DNA of 64,000 nt from Plasmopara viticola (GCA_001695595.3 MBPM02000081.1:62001-126000), one strand, 5' to 3'; positions 32,341 to 44,023 are shown, counted from the first letter of the stretch. A program made the numbers and translations. Notes: generated by a model not told the origin, from the sequence alone.

Positions 32341-34920
32341 ACATATCACCTCTTAGATGGCTCAGCCTTGCTAAAACGCAAAGCCAAGAGCAGTACAAGT
32401 AAGCTTCAAGCTCGGGTGTAAGGTTAATAGTACCATACTTAAGTTTGCTGCCATAATGCCATGACTTACGTACGAAGCGCCTGTTTTTAAAGAACTAGAT
32501 CACGACTTTCTTTAACAATTATGCAGGAGCCGATAAAGAGGCTTTCACCATGGAATAACCGCGCCACTTCACAAGAAGCTCATGGCGCTTGTGCAATTGT
32601 CTTTGCTTGGCTACACACTCATCAAGGAAGTGCCCCTGACCTTAGCAGTCAAAAGAGCTGAGGAATGCGCTGCCTTTTTTTATCTTGCGTCTTTATCACG
32701 AGAAATGACAGCTTTTGTTTGATCGATTTAAACTGCTTGAAAAATGCTTTAAGGTTGGCCGAGAAAACCCGTGGTAATTATGGAGCTTACAACCATCGAT
32801 GCGTTCGTTTGACAATGTGACATAAGTCGGATCGGCGAGCACATCTTAGCGAAGACTTTAAATAGCATCGGGGAAATGCTTCCCTTCAAATTGAATTTCG
32901 GGTTGACTGGTATCTTATAGCGCACAGAGTGATAGGTAATCAGCCTCTCAGTCTTATGATCAACATAACGCTGACCATAAGCCTTATTTGACGCCAAATA
33001 ACCAGCCGTTTTCGTCCAACTAGCAAATTCGAGCACTAAAGCAACTCTTTGAGAAAACTTAGATACCTCAGAACTTGAATTAGACTCGGAGATTTGAGGA
33101 TCGTGTTGCTAGCTAAATGACCATACAGAATTTGTGGGGTGCGTCTATATCCTTTTGAAAAGGTCGTTGGTGCACACCGAGTTATTTGACCGCAAAAGGT
33201 CCGACGTAATGATGTTTGCATTTTCTAATACCGATTTTTTGTAGATTTTGATACCATATTCCCAAAGTAAATTTATTTGTCTTGTTTATCCAGCGCTTCT
33301 TTAGGCTAATCTTGGCCGGATGCAGGTGCATTCTATGTCCTGCTCATTAACTTTAGCCGGCTTTTGCAAAGTCGTATATATTTTATGTAAGGAAATCAAT
33401 CTTATACTAAAGATTTACAGGAAAGAGGGTTTTTGGTCCCTTCTCTACTTGTCATTATGCGTTTGTACTTCAAAGAGCTAGCAGAGCTCAAGGGTGTCTT
33501 AGTTGGATTGTGAAGAGCGTAGTGACGCTTGATTCGCACTGTTGAGTGCACCCTCAAACATTGATGCACCAATGTGATGCTATAGCGCACGTACTGTGAG
33601 TGTGTCTTCGGTCACAAGCTTGACCTTTTTTGTCGCTTTACTGGTTGCAAATTTGTCAGATGTTATCATCAGTAAGCAAATTCTCAAAACTATTATTATA
33701 AGGCGCACCAGCAATCCGCGGGTATCCTGCACCATAGCTTTTGAACACCATACGATTTTTATATTGTACTCACAAACATTTAGATTTTTGTTCGTCAATT
33801 GTACTAAATGAAGCAGGTACCAAATGTATTGTCTTGCTTTAGTGGCACACGAGCACTATGCATTAGTCTTCAAAAACTTGAAAGTATCAAGATTTATGGT
33901 CTTCAAGCAGCATAAAAGAGCCTATTCCATGACAGGATCTGTAAAGGAGCTGGCATATGTGAGATGATTTCAATATGGCAGGTCTTTCGGATCATCGCAT
34001 ATTTGAAAACCACAGGTCCTCCGTCCTCCTTGTACATGTGGAGCCACCAATTCATATTCAAATAAAGAATTGGTCCAAATTAAGTATCATGAGTCTTTAT
34101 AATTATTTTGTACTTCGGGTGTTTGCCTCCAGAATTAATGGCTTGGGTCAGATCCTCTTCTATCCTCACTATGGCGGAACAATCCGTCTGAACACTTGAA
34201 AAGTTGGATTCATCGCCTATGACAAGAAATTAAGCCAATGACTATTTAATTTTGCGCACTGCACTAATATGTTGTCTATAAAGTTTTAGCGTAAGAGTTA
34301 TGTTCCGAGAAGAATGAAAAGCATCATGAGACTTTTCGGGCAAGTAGGACGTATCATCGCCGTCACCAAAGGTGTGTAGCCTGAGAAGCCTTCACAAAGG
34401 TTTAATGTTTAAACAAGCGCTAGGACCTTTACCAGTACTTCCTTCATCGTAAGTGGCGCCTTTTCATTTGTTCCGTCTAGCTACTACAAACTACTTATTA
34501 TCTAGCCTGGTGACCTTCTTCGTATCACGTGGCCGATGATATACTGAAGAGAATCGTAAACGACGCCGGAAATTTTTGTCTAGTTTGGCAGAGCCAGAAC
34601 TGGTTTATGGTGAAGGCTCACCTAAAGCAGGCTAGAGCTATTTTTTAGCAAATCGGAGAGAGAGTCTTTGCAATCCCCGCATAATCATCACTGTACTAGT
34701 GCATATAGTTGGCTATACCTAATCTTTCCTTAAGATGGCGTAAGTCAGGCCTCAACGGCTTCTACGTCCTCACCGTACCCATATTTGCGTACAAGCAGCC
34801 GAGGACCTCCTTTTTTCTGCAGCATATTCGCAACTGTCGATGTTGACAACGATTTCTGGGTCCTAATGACTTCAGACAGCACATTTAGATTTATAGCTAT
34901 TGAATTCATTAAGACTGACA

Positions 34921-36260
34921 CGGGGAATGACTCATAACAGAATAGTGCGGTGGTACCTGCGCAATTTTCTAATCCTAGGAAGTTCGTAGCGCCAATCAGC
35001 ACGTTCGGATGCACCTTATATAGTGCACTGATACTTCTTTTTGGTATATGGTCAGTGCCAAATCTGAATGAGAGGTCAGCTATACCTTTGTGACAGTAAG
35101 TACGCCTAGTAGCAATATATAAGAGTGAGAGATGATGTCACAAGGGCTAGTAAACGCCAAGCTGTCTAACAAAACGATCCTTTTGACCGTTATGGGAGTT
35201 TACTCGACCATTATAGGCTTCTAACTTTTTCTGACGATATGTCCGTCTCAAGTTTGGTCGGTCAGCTTCGGGAACACTCTGATCCACCTGAGAAAGACTT
35301 TCGACGTCATAAGGATCATTTAAGTCATTGAGGTTGATCGATGTGTCTTTGCGGCAGACGACACTAGAATTGTTAGCTTTACAAATGCTGACATGCAGAT
35401 CGAGCAGGAAGTAAAAGCCGTACCGGACTGGCTTACGCCACGCTTTAAAATTATAATGGTCAGCCAGCTAAGCTTTTGCACAAGTAAAGCAAAGTCAAAT
35501 TAAATCTTTATAATCGGCAATTTAAAATGGGTACGCCCAGCCAATTGTTTGCACAAGTACAGCAAAATCGCGTTGAGTCTTTGTAATCGGCAGATAATAA
35601 GTTCTGATAATCTCAGCATTAGCAAGCTTTACATCGGACACTTGTTCTGGCTCACTCGGACGTGTCGAAGCCAGTTTGCGTCCTTTAAGTCTCTTACTTA
35701 ACCAACACCTCCGTGTTTCTGCAATTTGATCAGGACAGTCATGAGCGAATTGTATTGCTTCCATTAAAATAGCTTAGGGCTACCAAATGGAAGTATCACG
35801 TTCATGATATTTTTTTTTGCTATGAAGGGACAGAGGATTAGTCTTAGAAGTATATGCTGCGTTCAAACTCTTTGTAGTCTATTCAGACATGAGCCTTTGA
35901 TATGGCGATAAATACGCCACAATTGTTTCAAAGATGACAAAATGGATGCAAATCTTTGCGAAAAAAAAGCTTCTACGTTAAATTTAGGCCTTATAAGCTT
36001 ACGTTGCTTGCTGTTGAGCTTTCGTACGGACCTCTCTAAGCAACGGCCCATACCAGCTAGCCTGTAAGCTAAATTGACGAGGGTAGACAAGTATGTGAAG
36101 AGCTATAGGGCCTACCAAAGCATCAAAGTCGAGGCGCGCACGCAAGATTTTTACAGAGTCTTCCAATACCTTTGGTCTTCCAGAACTCTTGTAAGCTTTG
36201 TCTTCGACTTCGGCTTGCTGGAGATAAATGCTAACACGGGCATAGTATCCGCCTGAGCAA
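34921..36260. repeat. Dispersed repeat A, copy 2, with an internal tandem duplication
   Basis: Blocks are shared with 15040-15600, 57540-57730 and 62600-63330. On + the frame near 35360-35450 reads an ADDTRIVSFTNADMQIEQEV string, the best-preserved copy. A segment with TTTGCACAAGTAMAGCAAA is duplicated at about 35470 and 35544. Minus-strand frames here (for example 35522-35764) are not convincingly coding. Confidence 0.5.
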
Positions 36261-36350
36261 AGTATCACATTTGGTAATTGTTGTAGTCAGTACAACTGGC
36301 AAACTAAGTACAAGCCTGTTTATGAATTAAATTTGGCCCTCCTGACACAA

Positions 36351-36578
36351 TCATTCGATCAGAATAGACTGCCTTTCTCTCAGCGCAAGGTTCGTAAACC
36401 TCCACGGATATTTAGTCCCCTTGCAGTGAGCTTCAGGCTCGGCCAGCCACTCAAAGCCGCTTAGCTGCATGGCTGAAAAACCGGTGGCCATAAAAGCCAT
36501 TCGCTGACATATGGATACCCCTCTCACCGTACAAGCACAAAAAAGCGCTTTGCTACAGCCAATGTAACGTACGAACAA
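36351..36578 (-). repeat. Second copy of the FEWLAEP fossil segment
   Basis: The minus-strand frame contains GFEWLAEPEAHCKG and matches 27533-27727 at DNA and protein level. No family is recognised. Confidence 0.4.
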
Positions 36579-37314
36579 AAAACAAAAATGCTTGTGGTTA
36601 CGGTAAGAAGTGATATGGCTTTCGAGACACTATTGTGTATCGTAGTTTGCCAATGTGCTTTTACGCATTCTGTGATGATTATTGAGACTCCGTGTACTGA
36701 TGGCATCACGAGATAATACTTGGACAGGAAATCCGGCATAAAGGGTCAAGCACGTGGCCGAAGCGACGCTGCACAGTATGTACACTAAGGCATCACATTG
36801 GTGCATCGATAGGTATGCTTCCACCAAACAACGTGATTCACGCATCTCTCGGCTCGTTACAACTAAGCTGAGACACTATAGAGGCCTGCTAGCTCTTCAA
36901 AGTAAAATGGCTTTAAATTTGACTGGAGAGGAGGTTGGAATAAAGTTTATACTTTAGATCTTAATATTACAATAAAAAAAGTTATTTGACTTTGCGAGAA
37001 ACTGGCTAAGTGATGGGTTGAACAAAGAACGCGATGCACTCGACAAAGATTTATTATAAATAAAAATGACAAAGAAAGCTCGAATAATTATCTAAGGGGA
37101 TATGGTACTAAAACCTACCATAAATGTTGAATTATAGTAACATCAAACCTTTAACGGTCAGGGAAGTAAGCGCATATCATAAAACTTTTCAAAACAAAGT
37201 CGACGCACCCAACTTTTTATGCATGTCATCAAAGCAAGCAATACGATCCTAAAGCCCCCGAGTCTAATACGAGTCCTGGGGTACCCAGATCTTTTTTTTA
37301 GCGTTGCCTCACGA

Positions 37315-37852
37315 CTCGACCTTGCTGATAGAACGAGTACGGGCGGTCATATATCGTCAAATAGCGGTAAAAGCTAGCGGTATGCTGGTTGTAAGGCTGA
37401 TTGGGCAAGTAATTATAAGCTTGTGCGCTATGAGCTGCCAGCCAATCCAGGATCTCATTGTGTTGACAAGCGACTTTTAGACGGTGTTCAACGACTTCGT
37501 TTAGACGCGCGGCTTTCGCTCCGACTAAGACCACATTTCAGATAATAAACGTCTCATTTTCTATAGCCTTTGGGGTCCGGAGCCTCGACCTTGCTGATAG
37601 AACGAGTACGGGCGAACATATATCGTCAAATAGCGGTAAAAGCTAGCGGTATGCTGGTTGTAAGGCTGATTGGGCAAGTAATTATAAGCTTGTGCGCTAT
37701 GAGCTGCCAGCCAATCCAGGATCTCATTGTGTTGACAAGCGACTTTTAGACGGTGTTCAGCGACTTCGTTTAGACGCACGGCTTTCGCTCCGACTAAGAT
37801 CACATTTCAAATAATATACGTCTCATTTTCTATAGCCTTTGGGGTCCGGAGC
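37315..37852. repeat. Recent 269-bp tandem duplication with a conserved minus-strand frame
   Basis: Two units, 37315-37583 and 37584-37852, differ at about seven positions by eye. On the minus strand each holds a frame of about 78-80 codons. Both contain GAKAxRLNEV followed by HRLKVACQHNEILDWLAAH and YNYLPNQPYNQHTASFYRYL. The peptide looks like genuine coding sequence by composition, but it has no recognised domain, no signal peptide and no promoter. It may be a fragment of a larger decayed gene or transposon protein. Confidence 0.75.
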
Positions 37853-38844
37853 CACCCCGAATAAACTGATACTCCACCATCAGGGCCGATAAGAAAAGCA
37901 TTCTCCATTCATCACTCTCCGCCACATTCGAGCTGCCTCTTGTCGTGATAGAAGCACAAGGTCAAGAAAGCAGCGTATTCTTTGGCGCCTTTTGACTGTT
38001 AAGGCCAGCGATACTTTTATGCAGAGTTCTTAGTCAAGCAGACAATTTTGCACGGGCGTCAAGAGTATCTGGTGAAGCCTTGCAATTATATCACGGTACA
38101 CGACTTTTGGAAGCTTTTGGATGCGTTCCTGCACGATTGCTTCAATTCCGACGTGATCTCGATTGACAAGAGCGAACGCTTTGCACTTTTTGCCCGCTAG
38201 CCGAGGTTTGGTAGTAGTAATCCTATACTCACACTCGGTGCTTACGCTTTCCCCTTTCTAGCTTTGCCTTCTGCCGAAGCCGAGACATTTTGGACATGAG
38301 TTTCCTTTGCCTACTCAAAGCTCTAGGCTTTCGAGGTGTATAACTTCGTCTAATGTGTTGAATTTCAACTTGTGGCGCTTTGAAGATTCATACAATCCTA
38401 AAATAGATTCGCCAAAGGAGTCGCGGTGCTAATAGTACCCAATCGTATCCTCAGACTGGTGCATGTCACTTTTCTCGACTGGCGTCTTAAGACGCCGGTT
38501 GATTTAAGCCACTCTTGTCTACTGGCTTTTTACAACGCCAAAATTTAAGCTTAAGCAGGAATCGATGCAGTGCTAGAGCACGCACAACGCCGTCGTGAAG
38601 TCGCGCTAAGACAATGGCTCTTTCAACCCTTTTCCCAGTGGCACCACACGAGGATTGTCGTGGTGCGCAAACGAGATGATCGTACAGCTCAGCGGTATGA
38701 CCTGCATCGGCCGGAAACACCCTCCTACCCATCTTCGCCGTACCCATTGTCCAGCGATTTAATTAGTATCTCATGGGGTAGAGACTTGCGTCAACACCCA
38801 GCCGTGTGCTAGTCGAAAGCCTGTCACCCATTACGTGGATGACT
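37853..38844. other. Intergenic DNA and distal ORF2-unit sequence
   Basis: The part from about 38490 matches 52520-52790 (GTGAARTCGCGCTAA, GATGATCGTACAGCTC/GATCGTACTGCTCG, GTACCCATTGT). It is therefore the 3' flank of the ORF2 family. The part at 38000-38210 has an open + stretch with a vaguely chromodomain-like string that I could not support. Confidence 0.45.
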
Positions 38845-39321
38845 TTAGTTGATGAATATTTCCGTTAAACAATGTAGCTTGTCGTCTTTGACTTCATCCT
38901 CTCTCTTAGATCGTAAACTCCCTGCAAAACGCCTCTCTACCATTTGCTGGGTGACGTGGTTGCTGTATCTGTTGATCAAAGGCAATAGACATCTGAAAGA
39001 AGCGCTGGCGCTTAACATCAGGCACTGACTGTTCTTCCATATTAACGGCTTCACAACTTTCCCGACCTGTAGAACTTTTCTCGAAAAACGGCTTAGATTG
39101 GGATTCATGCACTCTTGACCATCAGCAGAGAGCGTCAAGTCGTCGTCATAGACAAAACTTTTCGAAAGAGTTCTCTTCAGCATTGCCAATTTATTTGTGC
39201 CACCAGACGCCACAACTTCCCTTTCAAGCGCCGAAAGAGGCTTAGCTAAATTGTGCTCTGCAGCTTTTCGGCAGTTGGCCACGACGAGAAGCGCGATAAC
39301 CACATAAAATGCGCCGCACAT
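38845..39321 (-). CDS. ORF2-family candidate secreted protein, possibly frameshifted
   Basis: A 158-residue frame starts at the ATG at 39321 with MCGAFYVVIALLVVANCRKA, a plausible signal peptide. The start aligns with ORF2 remnants at 20563, 32084, 45200 and 53222, which is why it is preferred over the longer frame from 39420. After the signal come LAKPLSALEREVVASGG, then KRTLSKSF and an Asp run (DDD). This order recalls a degenerate RxLR-dEER arrangement. From about 39110 a second minus-strand frame (to 38906) looks more protein-like (DVKRQRFFQMSIAFDQQ), so a frameshift near there is likely. No E gene lies to its right. It could be a real short gene or the best-kept pseudogene of its family. 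Confidence 0.4.
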   Translation of the reverse strand: MCGAFYVVIALLVVANCRKAAEHNLAKPLSALEREVVASGGTNKLAMLKRTLSKSFVYDDDLTLSADGQECMNPNLSRFSRKVLQVGKVVKPLIWKNSQCLMLSASASFRCLLPLINRYSNHVTQQMVERRFAGSLRSKREDEVKDDKLHCLTEIFIN

Positions 39322-41109
39322 GTAGATGACTAAGGAGGAGATTGCCGAAAAACTAAATGAAGTGATAATAGAGTTTTGCCATCTACAATATGATGTACCG
39401 ACATACAAAGAGAGCGACAATCTAATTTTTAAACGGCATTTGAGATCTGCTGGTCACCACCATATTTTCACGAGCCCTTCACCGATCCCGATAGTTTTCG
39501 CGAGGACCAACAAAGTCAGAAGGGCAACAGAAACAAGCTATCAAGCGGCAATTGATCGGCAGAAGCCTGTCCAAGTTGTGGCCACCATACGCCATCGTTG
39601 TTACAGTTCGTTCACGAAATGCTTAAAATATCAAGCAAGCAGAGCGCCTACGCATTCTGACTGGTTGCTATTCGCTCGTTGCCCTGCTTAGTTGCCTTGA
39701 GTACCGCTTAGACGCGCCAAACTGTGCACAAATTCATACTTAATGACAGTTGTTGACACACCTGTTGATCATATCCCCTCCTGCCTAAGAAAATTTGCTG
39801 CCTTTATAGAGCTGAAAAAAATGGCTGGTTGACTCGACTTACAATACTAATCATGCTGATATTTCCTTGATGCGCGTTAACGGAGTCATGGCCACTCATC
39901 AGACGTTTTCCTATGCGTACTGCTTTATAGATGAGGTCCTCGGCACAAACAACAGGTCTTTGCAACCATTGTTGGTAAAAAAAGACGTTTGTCATTGATC
40001 GAGAATTGATATTGATAAATGTTGCTTTGAGCCAGGAAAAAGTCCATTCCCATTCGAGCCGATAGCATATCAACAAGAAATGTCTTTGCCTAAAAAAAAA
40101 GACCTTTGCAAATATCGCCGCATATAAAATTCTGAAACAAAACTGGAACAGCTTAGTGCGATCAAGAACTAAACTCACATACAATAAACAATTGACAGGG
40201 ATGCGATAAGGGTTCCCGCACCATGACATGGGGACCAGTTCATAGCTGTTCTTGTATGCAACAAGGTGCATTTTGGTTTACCAAAACATCTTTTGAGAAG
40301 TATGAAGACAATGCCGCGAAATGGTACGGTATGTTAACACCAATTATGAGGATGCTGTGCAGGCACAAAATTTGACAATTAGCAGCAACACTTAATTGTC
40401 AAGAAGGCTAAGCTTTAAAGAGTATATGTTCTTTTGGTGGCTGTTTCGACAAGAAGTAGTATTGGTAGCCACATCAATCGAGGAGAAATATAAGCCCACC
40501 CTAGAAGAATTTGAAGAAAAAAACTCGTACGGATCCCTAATCATTTAGTTTAAGTACCAGCAGAAGTTTTCAATTTGTCTGTTTAGCATGGCTAAAAAGG
40601 CCTTTAGGGCATCAATCGCAGCGCTTTACGAAGCGTGATATATCGAAGCTGAAGATTTGTGAAACTCTTATACGCCCTTCACTCCGGTGCAGCATCCGCG
40701 GAGAAGAAGGAAAGGTTGTCGTCAATTTTTTCGAGCATCTCCCGCTGTGACTGAATCGTCAGCTCTAGTAGCAATCTGCCGCGATGATGAGAGAGTTTCA
40801 TATATACTTATTACGTGTGAACGGTAGTTCCTCGAGATTGTAGCACTTCCGGAGAGTGCATCATCTCGTCTAAATAATGTTATGATATAAAGTTGCTTTT
40901 GGTATTATTATTATAGCTACTTTTTGTTCGATTATACGCTAAGTGAATATTGCAAGAGGTGACGTATTTTAAAAATTGCATCAGAATGTGATACAGAATG
41001 TTTAAAACACTGGCACAGATCAGAACTTTACTTTGTTGGCTCATTTTTCACATGTAGTCGTATATTTTGACGTAGAGTGTGAGGTCAATCCTTACTTGAG
41101 AAAGAATGG
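39322..41109. other. Intergenic DNA right of ORF2
   Basis: The first 100 bases match 53223-53340 weakly, as the 5' flank of ORF2. The rest holds only short frames; the largest (minus strand, 39804-40271) has no recognisable domain. No boxes are seen. Confidence 0.45.
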
Positions 41110-41596
41110 AAAGAAGATGTATGACGAGTTCGACTTTTAGCGCTTGCGGAAAGAGAGGTTGGCAAGTAGCAAGGAAGCCGTCGCCGCCATCAAGTTAATT
41201 GCATTCCATCAATCAGCATGCGCCCGCGTCAGCCCCGTGGGGTCATATTCCAGCGTTTGAAGTGCGACAGTGCAAAAGCAGGGTGCGCGTAATAATCTGT
41301 CACTTTTAAGTAGGAAGACTCTGCCGACTGGCACACGACTCGAGCCAATCTCGAACACATCAAGTGTAGAAGTACGAAATAGCCAACACATTACCAGCTC
41401 GCAGCCCCACCCTGTATTCCGGTCTGCGCTTGCGCCCGACCCATCATCACTTGCCCGTGTGCTGGTCACGCAACTTCGTCACCAAATTGGTGTGAAGGCT
41501 TCACCAAATCCGATGTATGGCGGCGACGGCTTCCTTCCCCTCGCCCACCTCTTTTTCTGCAAGCACTTGACGTCCAGCTCGTCATACATCTTCTTT
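41110..41596. repeat. Inverted repeat pair of about 80 bp enclosing a GC-richer spacer
   Basis: The left arm 41110-41190 and right arm 41517-41596 are reverse complements with moderate divergence, both containing AAGGAAGCCGTCGCCGCCAT. Each arm reads towards the centre as coding-like sequence: KKMYDELD followed by an RxxGKEAVAAI string, interrupted in the left arm by a stop. The spacer is open on both strands for 85-120 codons without a recognised domain. It could be a small foldback element or an inverted duplication of a gene fragment. Confidence 0.65.
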
Positions 41597-42667
41597 GAAT
41601 ATTTTGCAAGTGAGGTTTGGACTCAGACTGTTGTACATTGACTACATTTGAAAAAAAAAGTTTAGTTCTGATTTTGTACCAGTGTCTTGAACATTTATTA
41701 TCACATTTTGATGCATTTTTTTAATTGAGTCACGCTAACAATTTGGACTTTTTGAAGTTTTTATAAGAGTTCTTTCTTTCAGTCGATCAGAGCACGCATA
41801 TAGTGCGCGGGGTTGGGGGGTTGTGAACAGTTTGAAGTAGAGCGGCTTTTAGAGAATTTTAATTATGAGACTCAGATTTACCACCACGCACGCGCTCACT
41901 CATGACTTACTAATACTCAGCATCGATTAGGTATTGACTAAATATTGCCGCCCAATAGAACAAAGGCAACATCTTTACAAAGTCAATCATGTCGGCTGAT
42001 TAGATAACACAAAGCATTGGCAAAAAGATGAAAAAGAAATTGCGAACGCGGATGAAGCCGCAGCAGCGCTACAGCTTAATGGTCATCTGCATTCGCTCAT
42101 CGACTTGCTTTGGGCCGTACAAAAAAACGTTTGATGGGATCTTTAAATACATACACATGAGGTCATATCTACGGCACTTTGACAATAGAAACGAACATTG
42201 TTTCATTACCAAAAGCCAATTTATCTCTAGCTTGCAAAGCTAAATTGACGCGAAGTGGCTTTAGTCCAGTAATTGTTAGCAGACGCTTGCCAACCGACCT
42301 TAAATGTCATTCTAGAGGGTTATTAGAAACAAATGTGACGCTGTAACGTCCTTTTCAAGCTAATGTTGCACGCAAATAAATCCCAGTGGTTTGCGGTGTG
42401 TTTACATAAGCAACAAGCTGTTGTTTGTCGAGGAACATTGGAAAGACTTGTCACGAGGCATTTGCATGCTTATGGTCGGCAACACTGCGTAATGTTGTTT
42501 CTCTGCAGCACAGCGTTAGCTCATGTTGTGCTTTAGTGACAATTTGTCATTTAACATTTGCAATAAAGCCCGCGTTTTAAGCAAAAAACATATCATAAAA
42601 GCAATAAAAGAGTTACATGATGCAAATCATTGTTGGTCCGTCTTCTTCTACACTCTCACTACGTTTC
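41597..42667. other. E4 downstream flank
   Basis: Shared blocks with the E3 and E6 flanks near 42000-42300 include TAGATAACAC followed by a GCATT block, GATGAAGCCGCAGCAGCGCTACAG matching 59400-59430, and TTGACGCGAAG. No gene is supported. Confidence 0.5.
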
Positions 42668-44023
42668 TCAAGCGTGTTTATTCGACTCGATGTGACGAAA
42701 AGAGTCTCTTTCTGGTCCCGGGATTTGAAGACCGTTCGGCGTCACATCGGTGCGTTGATTGTTGGATCGACTTTGAGAAGCGGGAGAACGTCGTGAATGA
42801 CGTTGCAGGGGTATGATTTCGTGGTCCCTTTTCAAAAACTGCTCGCCAAGCCTCCGTATGGCTGCCTTAATTTCTTCTTCTACGTTATACTTCGCCAGAA
42901 CAACCTTTAGATCGTTCATGATTTTTCCATTCCTCCTCGTTTTTGTCCGGAATTTCATTTCTTCCTTAAGCGTAGCAAGAAGTTGATCGCGGACAGTGCT
43001 GCTTGTTTCCCCTCCAAAAAACTCTACATTGGGTAACGAAGTCGCGATTTTGTTGCTGTTGGCAATCAGGAACTCGAAGAAATCACAATACATGGCCCGC
43101 CACCTTGCGAGACTTGCGTACCAGACAAACGGGCGCTCTATCGCTTTCAACATTCCTGGAGGCAGGTTTAGAGCCGCCAACGTACTTAAGGCCGACTCTA
43201 AAGTCGTCCCCAACTTTTCCTTTAAAACTGTCAAGTCTTGGTCTTTAAAATATCTAAAGTGATTAAAGTGCACCGTAGATACAGGCAAAGGGTCAACTGT
43301 TGACTCGACGTACAACTTCAGCATTGCTTCCGTTTCCTTTATGGTCGGGTCGAATTCCAGAGATTTTGCCGTTAAGTGCTCGCGATACAAAGTATCCACT
43401 TTGTTGACAACAAATGGAGGGATTATGCGGGCCTTTTTTCTACGCTTCGTCGATTTCGAAGCCGCCGGTTTCTTGAATTGAGTTTTCGATAACGTTTTGC
43501 GGACCGTCCCTTGGTGGCTCATGTCCAACCTCGCTTGCGTCTTTGCGGTGCGCTGGTTGCTAGTTTGACTACTAGATACTGCGATACCGCTGGTGATTGA
43601 CGAAGATGCGTGATTCCTTTGTGGAATGTTTGATGCCCCTGTCAAAAGAGCGGATGTCTCGCTGGGGGGGAGGTTCAAGTCAAATTGAGGACGTATACCT
43701 TCTTTAGGAAACGCGTTTAGATTCAAGATGTCACGTACAGCGTCCCTCGTGGCAGCTGTAGTCGTACTTGCATCCGTGATGCCATGCACGGCACTCGTCA
43801 CGGCATTTTCTATCGTACGACTTTCGTTGGCCGCGGTAAGCGCCAAAGCGACGCGTTGCTCGGGGTTGTCCCGAAGGAACCTTCGAGGAGACGACTTTGT
43901 GGATAATTTATTCAGTGTCGTTCCAACATGGTGGGACGCTTGTTGAGGATTTATTTGGTTAGACTCGGCAGCTATTCGGCAGCTGGCCACAAGGAGAAGC
44001 GCAGTCGCCAATGTGCCGCGCAT
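42668..44023 (-). CDS. E4: secreted effector candidate with canonical RFLR, shortened C-terminus
   Basis: This is a 451-residue paralogue and the only one with a textbook RxLR, RFLR at 48-51, after the signal peptide MRGTLATALLLVASCRIAA. The EER-like site is NESR (66-69). The first DLNxxP is altered to NLNAFP (101-106) while the second, DLNLPP (115-120), is intact. A basic linker (KSTKRRKKAR, about 190-199) precedes the core with RPFVWYAS (297-304) and RWRAMYCDFFEF. The protein stops right after IESNKHA, where paralogues continue into a basic KR-rich tail. The TGA stands where they have a Gly codon, so the tail was lost. Two boxes lie upstream. E6 shares the same linker and core type. Confidence 0.85.
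   Translation of the reverse strand: MRGTLATALLLVASCRIAAESNQINPQQASHHVGTTLNKLSTKSSPRRFLRDNPEQRVALALTAANESRTIENAVTSAVHGITDASTTTAATRDAVRDILNLNAFPKEGIRPQFDLNLPPSETSALLTGASNIPQRNHASSSITSGIAVSSSQTSNQRTAKTQARLDMSHQGTVRKTLSKTQFKKPAASKSTKRRKKARIIPPFVVNKVDTLYREHLTAKSLEFDPTIKETEAMLKLYVESTVDPLPVSTVHFNHFRYFKDQDLTVLKEKLGTTLESALSTLAALNLPPGMLKAIERPFVWYASLARWRAMYCDFFEFLIANSNKIATSLPNVEFFGGETSSTVRDQLLATLKEEMKFRTKTRRNGKIMNDLKVVLAKYNVEEEIKAAIRRLGEQFLKRDHEIIPLQRHSRRSPASQSRSNNQRTDVTPNGLQIPGPERDSFRHIESNKHA

Larger units (their letters stand above)
30897..34920. repeat. Segmental duplication, E3-unit copy (partner 44024-48760)
   Basis: Apart from an internal deletion near 32225 and the hairpin present only in the partner, the two regions are collinear over about 4 kb. 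Matching blocks include the box region, CCTGTTTTGRTCGTCACAA, CTACACCCGTGAGGTG, AGCACTATGCATTA, GGCAGGATCTGTAAAGGAGCT and AGTAGGACGTATCATCGCCG. The stretch is non-coding apart from the ORF2 remnant. Confidence 0.8.

Noticed and set aside
38000..38210. Chromodomain-like string (ILHGRQEYLVK) on +, possibly a Gypsy integrase tail
   Set aside because: The match is short, lacks the usual WEP ending and has no neighbouring integrase or LTR.
40000..40300. 155-codon minus-strand frame 39804-40271 as a secreted protein
   Set aside because: The N-terminus lacks a signal-like pattern, no relative exists in the window, and the surrounding DNA shows no unit structure.
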